A stretch of 15,176 nt of DNA from Candidatus Woesearchaeota archaeon (lineage in GTDB: Archaea; Nanobdellota; Nanobdellia; Woesearchaeales; 21-14-0-10-32-9): positions 1 through 15,176 of the forward strand of contig SKHC01000063.1 in assembly GCA_007117145.1 (NCBI GenBank), in the 5' to 3' direction. Below are positions 1-5,522 of the stretch, piece after piece. Numbering within the stretch: the stretch's first letter is position 1; each line of letters starts with the position of its first letter. Under the pieces are notes generated by a model. The model did not search any database. It saw only the letters and a list, made by a program, of their open reading frames with translations, and was not told the DNA's origin. The position numbers and the translations under genes were made by a program.

Positions 1-492
1 ATGCCGTACCTCGTAGAAGAAAAAGAATTTGAAGATAATTATAGAGTTGAAGTGAGAATTCAAGGCCCTTTATACTCTGGAGACAAAAGAACTTCTAATA
101 CTTTGAAAATTGATTGTAATAAGAAGAAAGTATTTGAGAAGGAAACCATAGTTATTCAAAAAAAATTTTCTGATGTTCCCATTTTCACAATTAATGTATT
201 AAGTAGAAAGGAGATTCTCGCTGAAAAAATTAGAGCTTTAGTTATGCGAAAACAACCTAGGGATTTATACGATGTTTATATGTTATTAATGACTAATGTA
301 GAAATAGATAAAGAGTTAGCTTTGTTGAAATTAAAAGAAGATATGGTGTCTGACAAAAAAATTGTGTTTCCAACTAAACTGCAATACAGGCAAGATTTAG
401 TTAGTTTAACTTCTACTCTTCCAAACTATGAAGAGGTTCTTTGTGTTGTTAAAAAAAGTATTGAGGAAGTTTTTGGTAACAAACTTACTTAA
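1..492 (+). CDS. AbiEii/AbiGii-family nucleotidyltransferase toxin, 3' part
   Basis: This 163-residue segment matches the C-terminal half of AbiEii/AbiGii-family nucleotidyltransferases, the toxin side of type IV toxin-antitoxin or abortive-infection systems. The recognisable block is at residues 68-97, where a Lys/Arg-rich helix ends in R-D-L-Y-D (about 87-91), a hallmark of the family's C-terminal helical domain. The N-terminal nucleotidyltransferase motifs (a Gly-Gly-x-Ala/Ser-Leu turn and a D-x-D metal site) are absent, and family members are usually considerably longer, so the true start most likely lies before the window. The ATG at position 1 is then an internal methionine. The cognate AbiEi antitoxin would be expected just upstream. 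A T-run at 510-515 follows the stop. Family assignment is fairly sure; activity cannot be judged without the missing half. Confidence 0.75.
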   Translation: MPYLVEEKEFEDNYRVEVRIQGPLYSGDKRTSNTLKIDCNKKKVFEKETIVIQKKFSDVPIFTINVLSRKEILAEKIRALVMRKQPRDLYDVYMLLMTNVEIDKELALLKLKEDMVSDKKIVFPTKLQYRQDLVSLTSTLPNYEEVLCVVKKSIEEVFGNKLT

Positions 493-509
493 TTTTATCG
501 CGTGTTTAG

Positions 510-515
510 TTTTTT
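510..515 (+). terminator. T-run terminator after the AbiEii-like gene
   Basis: Six consecutive T residues lie 18 nt after the AbiEii-like stop and before the TATA box of the tRNA. Archaeal RNA polymerase terminates at oligo-T tracts in the non-template strand without needing a hairpin. Position supports this role; it is not proven. Confidence 0.4.
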
Positions 516-533
516 CCTGTTCTTGTCAGCATA

Positions 534-549
534 GAAAAAGTATATAAAT
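534..549 (+). promoter_or_regulatory. BRE/TATA promoter of tRNA-His and hisS
   Basis: A purine-rich BRE-like stretch (534-540) is followed by TATATAAAT (541-549). The box centre at about 545 puts the expected start of transcription near 571-575, next to the tRNA 5' end at 575. No second TATA box lies between the tRNA and hisS, so this promoter probably drives both. Confidence 0.7.
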
Positions 550-574
550 AATTCCTAATTAGTCTTTATTTACT

Positions 575-650
575 GGCGATAGTGGTGTACTGGCTAGCAT
601 AGAGGTCTGTGGAACCTCAGGACCGGGTTCAATTCCCGGCTTTCGCCCCA
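575..650 (+). tRNA. tRNA-His, anticodon GTG, with encoded G-1 and CCA
   Basis: A complete cloverleaf can be drawn. The acceptor arm is 576-582 with 640-646, broken by one T-T mismatch (580/642). The D stem is 585-588 with 597-600 and includes wobble pairs. The anticodon stem is 602-606 with 614-618, perfectly paired around a seven-base loop in which GTG occupies 609-611. The variable loop is four bases (619-622). The T stem is 623-627 with 635-639 around the loop at 628-634. An extra G at 575 faces the discriminator C at 647, the G-1:C73 identity pair of tRNA-His recognised by HisRS. CCA is encoded at 648-650. The match between anticodon and G-1 identity makes the call very firm. The gene sits six bases before the hisS start codon. 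Confidence 0.97.
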
Positions 651-656
651 TTTAAA

Positions 657-1877
657 ATGAAGCCAAGCCTAGCGAAAGGAGTGGATGATATCCCTCCAAG
701 AAAACAGATATTGAAAGGAAAGATCCTAAGAGTTATTCGAAGTAATTTCAAAAGGTATGGTTTTAATCCATTGCAAACTCCAACTATTGAAAGATTAGAT
801 GTGCTTACAAGTAAATTCGCTGGTGGAGAAGAGATTTTAAAAGAGGTTTATTCTTTTAAAGACCAAGGTCAAAGAGAGCTTGGATTAAGATATGATTTAA
901 CTGTTGGTCTTGCACGTTTTATTAGTTTAAATAGGGATTTGAAAATGCCTTTTAAGCGCTACCAAATAGGTCAGGTGTTTAGAGATGGCCCAATTAAAGC
1001 TGGTAGGTTTAGAGAGTTTACTCAGTGCGACGGTGATGTTGTTGGAAGTAGTAGTATGTATAGTGATGCTGAGCTTTTAAAGATGGCAAGCTCTGTTTTT
1101 AATGAGTTAAATATTGATGTTGAAATCAAGGTTAATAATCGCAAGTTCTTAGATGCTTTAATTCCTGTTGAGGATAAAGCTAGTTTCATTTTGTCTTTGG
1201 ATAAGCTTGAAAAAATTGGCGGTAAAGGTGTAAGAAAAGAATTGCTCGGCAAGGGTTTTGATGAAAAAGATGTTGAATTTGTCTTAAAAAACTTAGAGCT
1301 GAGTTATTCTGAGCTAAAAATCAAATTCAAAGAGAGCTTTTCTGAATTAGATGAGTTACTTAATTATTGTAAGTTTTTAGGTGTTAATGTTGTTTTTACT
1401 CCAAGTCTTGCACGTGGCTTGAGTTATTATACTGGCACTGTGTTTGAGGTTTTCTTAAAAGATTCTAAGATGACTGGCTCAATAGCTGCTGGTGGAAGGT
1501 ATGATAATATGATTTCTGAGTTTGCAGGTGTTGAACTGCCAGCAGTTGGGATTAGTTTTGGTTTGGATGCTTTGATGAGCGCATTAGATGATTATAAGGA
1601 AGAGAGTTTAACTAAGGTTTATGTGATAAGCATAGATCAAGACAGGGAAGCTATTAAGGTTATGCAATCTCTTAGAAGCGAAGGTGTTTACTGCGATTTC
1701 AACTTAAAGAATTTAAAGAAAGGATTAAATTTTGCTGCAAGTTATAAAATTCCTTATTGTTTAATTATAGGTGAAGAAGAAGTCAACCTTAAAAAATATA
1801 CTCTTCGAGATATGAATTCTGGTAAAGAGAAGAAATTGAATTTAAAAGAAATTGTTAGTGTTTTGAAAAGCAAATAA
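657..1877 (+). CDS. hisS: Histidyl-tRNA synthetase
   Basis: This is a class II aminoacyl-tRNA synthetase of 406 residues that charges tRNA-His. The catalytic core shows L-R-Y-D-L-T (77-82), motif 2 with F-R-D-G (108-111) and the F-R-E-F-T-Q-C-D-G-D run (118-127), and the histidine-specific R-G-L-x-Y-Y-T-G (253-260). A Gly-Gly-Arg-Tyr-Asp turn is at 279-283, and motif 3 lies near 297-306. A C-terminal anticodon-binding domain follows from about residue 318. The usual Asp of RGLDYY is Ser256, and the usual motif 3 Arg is Ala in G-L-D-A-L (302-306). An upstream in-frame GTG at 609 would start inside the tRNA anticodon, so ATG 657, seven bases after the tRNA CCA, is chosen. It is probably co-transcribed with tRNA-His and ends three bases from the convergent ATPase gene. 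Confidence 0.95.
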   Translation: MKPSLAKGVDDIPPRKQILKGKILRVIRSNFKRYGFNPLQTPTIERLDVLTSKFAGGEEILKEVYSFKDQGQRELGLRYDLTVGLARFISLNRDLKMPFKRYQIGQVFRDGPIKAGRFREFTQCDGDVVGSSSMYSDAELLKMASSVFNELNIDVEIKVNNRKFLDALIPVEDKASFILSLDKLEKIGGKGVRKELLGKGFDEKDVEFVLKNLELSYSELKIKFKESFSELDELLNYCKFLGVNVVFTPSLARGLSYYTGTVFEVFLKDSKMTGSIAAGGRYDNMISEFAGVELPAVGISFGLDALMSALDDYKEESLTKVYVISIDQDREAIKVMQSLRSEGVYCDFNLKNLKKGLNFAASYKIPYCLIIGEEEVNLKKYTLRDMNSGKEKKLNLKEIVSVLKSK

Positions 1878-1880
1878 TTC

Positions 1881-2561
1881 TCAAAAGTCTTTTACTGTAA
1901 CTGTGACTCTTCCTTTTTCAACTGCGCTTTTGCAAGCATCTTCACATCTCTGTAAGAATTCTCGAGGAGTTTTGCTTTTATCATAGATTTTTTCTACCAT
2001 TTCATCCGGTAATATTTCAGTTTCCCCGTTTAGTCTGTTTGCGACAAGTTCTTTTGCCATTTCCGAGGTGAATTTGTGTAGTTGGAATTCTTCTTTTAGC
2101 TTATCTATTTGTGAAGGGAACTTATAGTTCATTTCACTTGTTACAAGAACTACTGCTCTAAAAGTTTTTTTGAAGTTCTTAGTTATTTCTTCAAAGCTTT
2201 TGCCACTTAAAACGTGTGCTTCATCTACGAGTAACACGATGTTTTTTGTTTCTACTCCAAGCTTTCGTGATAAGTATCCTCCTGCGTTCTTGCTTATCTT
2301 CTTTGCATCTATGTCTTGTTTTGAGCTAAACGCGTTATGGTAGTATACTATTCTTTCTCCTTTGAACTCGTTTATAATTGATTTTAAAATACTGGTTTTT
2401 CCCGTACCAAGTTCGCCTCTTAAGATTATGATTTTCTTTTGGTTTACTTTTCTTAGGATTTGGTTTAATATCTTTTTTTGTCCAATGTATTCTTCGAGTT
2501 CTTCTCTGGGTTTTATCGTAAATGGGTTTTCTGCAAAATCTAATTCGTCATACCAAGTCAT
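1881..2561 (-). CDS. Small AAA/ORC-ExeA-like ATPase with intact Walker B
   Basis: This P-loop ATPase of 226 residues opens with M-T-W-Y and N-P-F (12-14). It carries Walker A at 49-56 (G-E-L-G-T-G-K-T) and Walker B at 108-114 ending in Asp113-Glu114, the metal and catalytic acids. A helical C-terminal region (about 165-226) resembles the lid and winged segments of ORC/Cdc6- or ExeA-like ATPases. No arginine is found between residues 136 and 176, where a sensor or finger arginine is often seen. It is the second gene of a tandem paralogous pair, starting two bases after the upstream stop. An AGGTGA Shine-Dalgarno site lies 7 nt before its ATG. Substrate and cellular role are unknown; the sequence supports ATP hydrolysis but does not show a DNA-binding or membrane-docking motif. 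Confidence 0.8.
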   Translation of the reverse strand: MTWYDELDFAENPFTIKPREELEEYIGQKKILNQILRKVNQKKIIILRGELGTGKTSILKSIINEFKGERIVYYHNAFSSKQDIDAKKISKNAGGYLSRKLGVETKNIVLLVDEAHVLSGKSFEEITKNFKKTFRAVVLVTSEMNYKFPSQIDKLKEEFQLHKFTSEMAKELVANRLNGETEILPDEMVEKIYDKSKTPREFLQRCEDACKSAVEKGRVTVTVKDF

Positions 2562-2563
2562 AT

Positions 2564-3256
2564 TTATTTCACCTTTGCTATATCTACTGCTTTTTTTGTA
2601 ACTGTTTTGTTTTTTCGCTTGAAAGCGATTTTAGCAGCTGTTTCTGCTTTTTTTAGGAATTCATCAAAAGTTTTTGACTTTCTTTGTATTGCCTCAAGCA
2701 AAGTCACTGGAAAGAAGCGTTTGTTATTTAATCTTTTCGTTACTACTTCTAACTGCTTTTTCTTTGTCAAAGGTTTTAAGTTTAGTGTTCGATTGCCTAT
2801 TCTGTCTTTGATGCTTGGTATAAAAGTTATGTCTGATATCGTGGTTATCACGATGCTTTTTATGTAGTTGTGATCAAAGTTGTATTGTAGTCTTTTTTGC
2901 ATATCCACAGGTATTTTTGAATAATTGTCTAAGATCACTATCATGTTTTTTGGTTTTCCACCGAACCACTTTTTTAATTTGCTTTGGCCTGCGCTAAGCA
3001 AGTCTTCAACGTCTACTTCTTTGTTGTTTCTAACTAATGCTACTTTGTTTTTTCCTTTGTATTTATCTAAGACTTCTTTTGCAAGTCTTGTTTTGCCACT
3101 CGCGTTTGGGCCTTTGATTAGTATTATGTTTCCGCTTTCAACCCAGTATAAGAGTTTTGCAAGTTCTTTATCTGAATTTAAAAGTTCATCGTGTGTTTTG
3201 ATTGTGTCTGTTTCAAAGGGATTTGTTTTGTATCCGTAATATGTATACCATTCCAT
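2564..3256 (-). CDS. Small AAA/ORC-ExeA-like ATPase, paralogue lacking Walker B Glu
   Basis: This 230-residue paralogue of the gene downstream has the same M-x-W-Y opening, N-P-F at 12-14 and Walker A at 49-56 (G-P-N-A-S-G-K-T). Its Walker B region (104-111) ends Asp110-Asn111, so the catalytic Glu of the sister protein is replaced. Arginines are present at 152 and 156, in the D-R-I-G-N-R segment, at about the place where the sister has none. The C-terminus is strongly basic. It heads the operon. A TATA box at 3278-3285 lies 26 nt before its ATG, so the transcript is probably leaderless. A heteromeric partnership with the downstream paralogue is plausible. Function is not known. Confidence 0.78.
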   Translation of the reverse strand: MEWYTYYGYKTNPFETDTIKTHDELLNSDKELAKLLYWVESGNIILIKGPNASGKTRLAKEVLDKYKGKNKVALVRNNKEVDVEDLLSAGQSKLKKWFGGKPKNMIVILDNYSKIPVDMQKRLQYNFDHNYIKSIVITTISDITFIPSIKDRIGNRTLNLKPLTKKKQLEVVTKRLNNKRFFPVTLLEAIQRKSKTFDEFLKKAETAAKIAFKRKNKTVTKKAVDIAKVK

Positions 3257-3277
3257 AGTAAAAGTTGTTATTTGTGT

Positions 3278-3285
3278 ATTTATAA
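3278..3285 (-). promoter_or_regulatory. TATA box of the ATPase pair
   Basis: TATAAATA on the minus strand is centred 26 nt before the ATG at 3256, the usual spacing from TATA box to transcription start in archaea. This implies a leaderless mRNA. Confidence 0.6.
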
Positions 3286-3326
3286 TATTTTCTATTGCGA
3301 AGTGGTACTTGTATTACTGCAAAAGA

Positions 3327-3335
3327 TTTATATAT
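3327..3335 (+). promoter_or_regulatory. TATA box of the 3358 membrane-protein operon
   Basis: TTTATATAT preceded by an A-rich BRE-like stretch (3319-3325) lies 27 nt, centre to A, before ATG 3358. It overlaps the earlier in-frame ATG at 3334, which argues against that start and for leaderless initiation at 3358. Confidence 0.65.
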
Positions 3336-3357
3336 GTTTGAAGTAATTTTTGAATTC

Positions 3358-4047
3358 ATGGATATAATTGTATTTTTAATCATAGCAATACTTTGCGTAG
3401 GTATATTTATTTTAAGTCTTAAAGTCTTAAGAAACATTGCTAAAGCTTTGTTTAGCGTTTTAATTTTGATTATGTTTATCACTGTAATGTTTACAGGGAT
3501 AGCTGTTTATGATTTGAATAATTTAAGGAAAGCTGTAGCTCACAACGTAACATTTGTAATATTAGAAGAAGGAGAGCCTATTAGAGAAGTGGCGTTTAAA
3601 ACTCGAAACGATGAAGACATAGTTGTTGATGAAGATGATAATGAGTCAGTTCAAGGTGCTACTGTATTTGTTGATATTGAATACTTGATTCAAGAAGAAA
3701 GTGTTACTTTGCTTGACTTTGATGTTTTGCTCGAAGGTGATGATTTACTTGCTATTTACGATGCTGAAACGACTGGTGAGATTCACGATGTATTGATTAG
3801 AGCAGGGGATTTGTCTGCGCAGGAATCTCAAAGTGTTTTGAATTTGCTCGTGTTAGAGTTTGCTGAGCCTGATGATTTTAAAAAAGCTATAACTGTTAGT
3901 CTGTTAAGACAGCGTTTTAGAACTGATTACAATAACGTTGTTCGAGACTTAAGGGATGAAAAAATAAACATTGAGCCTGAGTTTATCAGTATTAAAATTA
4001 TAAATAATATGCCAAGCTTTTTAGCGAATAGGTTGATTAGTGAATAG
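3358..4047 (+). CDS. Membrane-anchored protein of unknown function
   Basis: I do not recognise a family for this 229-residue protein. Two hydrophobic helices are visible at about residues 2-23 and 28-51, separated by a short basic turn (K-V-L-R-N). The remaining roughly 175 residues are a soluble, acidic, beta-rich-looking domain. It contains a run of Asp/Glu (for example V-V-D-E-D-D-N-E) and no obvious catalytic motif. The topology places the large domain on the same side of the membrane as the N-terminus. ATG 3358 is chosen because the TATA box at 3327-3335 overlaps the alternative ATG 3334. The next gene starts two bases after its stop, and lspA follows, so it probably shares a transcript with them. 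It could be an envelope-domain protein, but nothing in the sequence proves it. Confidence 0.75.
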   Translation: MDIIVFLIIAILCVGIFILSLKVLRNIAKALFSVLILIMFITVMFTGIAVYDLNNLRKAVAHNVTFVILEEGEPIREVAFKTRNDEDIVVDEDDNESVQGATVFVDIEYLIQEESVTLLDFDVLLEGDDLLAIYDAETTGEIHDVLIRAGDLSAQESQSVLNLLVLEFAEPDDFKKAITVSLLRQRFRTDYNNVVRDLRDEKINIEPEFISIKIINNMPSFLANRLISE

Positions 4048-4049
4048 AT

Positions 4050-4433
4050 ATGGGAATGCTTGATTTTTTTAAAAGGAAAAAGAAAGATGATTTTTCGGAT
4101 TTGGGAGATTTAGATAGTGGGTTGGATCTTGGTGATTTAAATAAAGATTTAACTGGAGCTCCAAGTGATAGTTTAACACCTCAAGGAAGTCAAGGCAATA
4201 TTTTTGACACTCAAAATAGTAATCCTTTTGAAAATCAAGGTTCTCAAAGCAAGGATGATTATGAGATGTCTGGTTTTCAACCACCACCAGCATTTAACAC
4301 GAAGGAAACACAAGGTCAAGAGAAAAGTAATGATTTAATTCTTGCAAAGCTTGATTCTATTAGGAGCGAAATTTCAAATGTACATCTTAGATTGGAAAAA
4401 ATTGAAGAAAAACTTAAGACTAGACGTTGGTAA
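4050..4433 (+). CDS. Small protein with basic N-terminus, low-complexity centre and C-terminal coiled coil
   Basis: This hypothetical protein of 127 residues has three parts. First is an amphipathic hydrophobic-basic start (M-L-D-F-F-K-R-K-K-K, residues 3-12) that could bind a membrane surface. Second is a Gly/Asp/Leu-, Gln- and Ser-rich low-complexity middle (about 14-90) with repeated D-L-G-D-L-like units. Third is a heptad-patterned helix at about 95-123, likely an oligomerising coiled coil. I recognise no enzymatic domain. Its ATG begins two bases after the preceding stop, and a second ATG lies two codons later. It overlaps the start of lspA in another frame. The architecture suggests a scaffold or membrane-peripheral adaptor, but this is inference. 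Confidence 0.65.
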   Translation: MGMLDFFKRKKKDDFSDLGDLDSGLDLGDLNKDLTGAPSDSLTPQGSQGNIFDTQNSNPFENQGSQSKDDYEMSGFQPPPAFNTKETQGQEKSNDLILAKLDSIRSEISNVHLRLEKIEEKLKTRRW

Positions 4434-4851
4434 ATATTTTTTACTTGGATTTATCCTCGTATTTATTGATCAAATTTCTAAGTATTTGTTTACAGGTAAA
4501 TATTACGACTTCGGATTTTTTGCCATTAACTATGTTAGAAACTATGGGATTAGCTTTGGTTTATTTCAAGGTATTAATAACTGGGTTATACTGATTAGTT
4601 TTTTGGCTTTAATCTTTCTTTATTACAACAAAGAAGAGTTCAAAAACAGCAAGGTTTTGCTCACTTTAATTGTTTCTGGTATAATTGGTAATTTGATTGA
4701 CAGAATTTTTAGAGGTTTTGTTGTTGACTTTATTGATTTTAAGGTTTGGCCTGTGTTTAACTTTGCTGACGTATACTTAGTTCTAGGTATTACTTTGTTT
4801 ATACTGTTTAGTTTTCAGAAATCGTCGAAGTCATCTAAGCGATCAAGGTAA
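4378..4851 (+). CDS. lspA: Signal peptidase II (prolipoprotein signal peptidase)
   Basis: This polytopic membrane aspartyl protease cleaves lipoprotein signal peptides before the lipidated Cys. It has about 157 residues, close to the usual 150-170. Family motifs appear in order: D-Q-I-S-K (31-35), N-Y-G-I-S-F-G (55-61), G-N-L-I-D-R (104-109) followed by V-V-D-F-I-D (115-120), and F-N-F-A-D-V (127-132). The predicted catalytic pair is Asp108 and Asp131. Four transmembrane helices are expected. Two in-frame starts compete: ATG 4378, overlapping the preceding CDS by 56 nt, and TTG 4402. I chose the ATG. Its last 37 nt overlap antisense the 3' end of the aIF1A gene, giving it a Ser/Lys-rich tail. 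Classical Lsp homologues are regarded as missing from most archaea, so its presence here is unusual. A lipobox protein is encoded at 13291-14445. Confidence 0.9.
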   Translation: MYILDWKKLKKNLRLDVGKYFLLGFILVFIDQISKYLFTGKYYDFGFFAINYVRNYGISFGLFQGINNWVILISFLALIFLYYNKEEFKNSKVLLTLIVSGIIGNLIDRIFRGFVVDFIDFKVWPVFNFADVYLVLGITLFILFSFQKSSKSSKRSR

Positions 4852-5135
4852 CCTTTCTTTTTTAGCCATGCAGCATGGTTTTTCTTATAAGAAAATATGA
4901 TGTCTCCTTTTTCATCTCCTCCAAACTCCCAAGGTTCTACTAAGACTATGTCTCCTTCTCTAACCCAAAGTCTTCTTTTCAGCCTACCAGGTATCCTGCA
5001 GTTTCTTGTGTTTCCATCGACGCATCTAACATCGCACCTGCTTCCTCCAAGCCTGCTCTCTAAGAGTCCAAGTACTTGTCCTTCTCTTGGTAGTCTTATT
5101 CTTTCAATTTCCTCGGATGATTGTTGTGGTTTCAT
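4815..5135 (-). CDS. eif1A: Translation initiation factor aIF1A
   Basis: This 106-residue archaeal homologue of eIF1A/IF1 has the S1-like OB fold that binds the ribosomal A site during initiation. The G-Q-V-L-G-L-L strand (residues about 19-25) opens the domain. It continues through C-R-I-P-G-R-L-K-R-R and W-V-R-E-G-D-I-V-L-V, the strongly conserved core of the family, and the sequence ends in an acidic Asp/Phe tail as is typical. A TTG one codon upstream is open, but ATG 5135 is chosen because a TATA box at 5159-5166 lies 27 nt before it, implying a leaderless message. Its acidic tail is encoded opposite the basic tail of lspA through a 37-nt convergent overlap. Identification is secure. Confidence 0.96.
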   Translation of the reverse strand: MKPQQSSEEIERIRLPREGQVLGLLESRLGGSRCDVRCVDGNTRNCRIPGRLKRRLWVREGDIVLVEPWEFGGDEKGDIIFSYKKNHAAWLKKKGYLDRLDDFDDF

Positions 5136-5158
5136 CAAGATAAGTGAAAAAGCCGTTG

Positions 5159-5166
5159 TTTATATA
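5159..5166 (-). promoter_or_regulatory. TATA box of aIF1A
   Basis: TATATAAA on the minus strand is centred about 27 nt before ATG 5135. There is no Shine-Dalgarno site in the short remaining leader, so the gene is probably leaderless. Confidence 0.65.
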
Positions 5167-5189
5167 TGTTATGATTGAGTGATAGTAGC

Positions 5190-5522
5190 TTATTTTCGGG
5201 TTATTTCAGTGGCAGTTACATGCATTAGTTCTTCCTCAAATGTGTATTTCAATGTGAATGCTACTACTTGTTGTGGTAAGCTCGTATTTTCTTTGACAAA
5301 AAACTTGTAGGTTATATGAGTTTTTGAGTTTTCAACTATGTATCCTTGGTATATTAAGTCAGAGCTGGCATGCTTTGTAAATAGGTAATTTGTGCTTGCA
5401 AGTTCATGTGCTTGCAAGTGCATTTCTTCTAAATCCATTTGTTTTAAAACTTCTTCTCCTTGTATTAGAAATAAGGGGATTATTGCCAGGAAAAGAAATG
5501 AAAAAAGTATTGGTTTTAGCAT
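5190..5522 (-). CDS. Small secreted or membrane-tethered protein of unknown function
   Basis: This 110-residue protein has a clear secretory signal or anchor at its N-terminus: Met-Leu-Lys followed by a hydrophobic stretch to about residue 20, then Q-G-E-E. The mature part is a mixed alpha/beta-looking domain with no cysteines and no recognisable motif. Its ATG immediately follows the TAA of the PspC-Kazal gene with no intervening base, so it is the second gene of that operon and is probably translated by coupling. The context suggests an extracytoplasmic partner of the PspC-Kazal membrane protein. I cannot assign a family. Confidence 0.7.
   Translation of the reverse strand: MLKPILFSFLFLAIIPLFLIQGEEVLKQMDLEEMHLQAHELASTNYLFTKHASSDLIYQGYIVENSKTHITYKFFVKENTSLPQQVVAFTLKYTFEEELMHVTATEITRK

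Noticed and set aside
493..574. Possible C/D box guide RNA or other small RNA in short intergenic gaps
   Set aside because: No convincing paired C (RTGATGA) and D (CTGA) boxes were found here or in the other gaps; the gap is explained by a T-run and the tRNA promoter.
609..656. GTG start that would lengthen HisRS by 16 residues
   Set aside because: It begins in the anticodon of the tRNA-His and would need the tRNA to be translated; the extra residues match nothing in HisRS, and ATG 657 fits the family.
3295..3357. TTG 3295 and ATG 3334 as starts of the membrane protein
   Set aside because: Both lie before or inside the TATA box at 3327-3335, so they would not be on the mRNA expected from that promoter.
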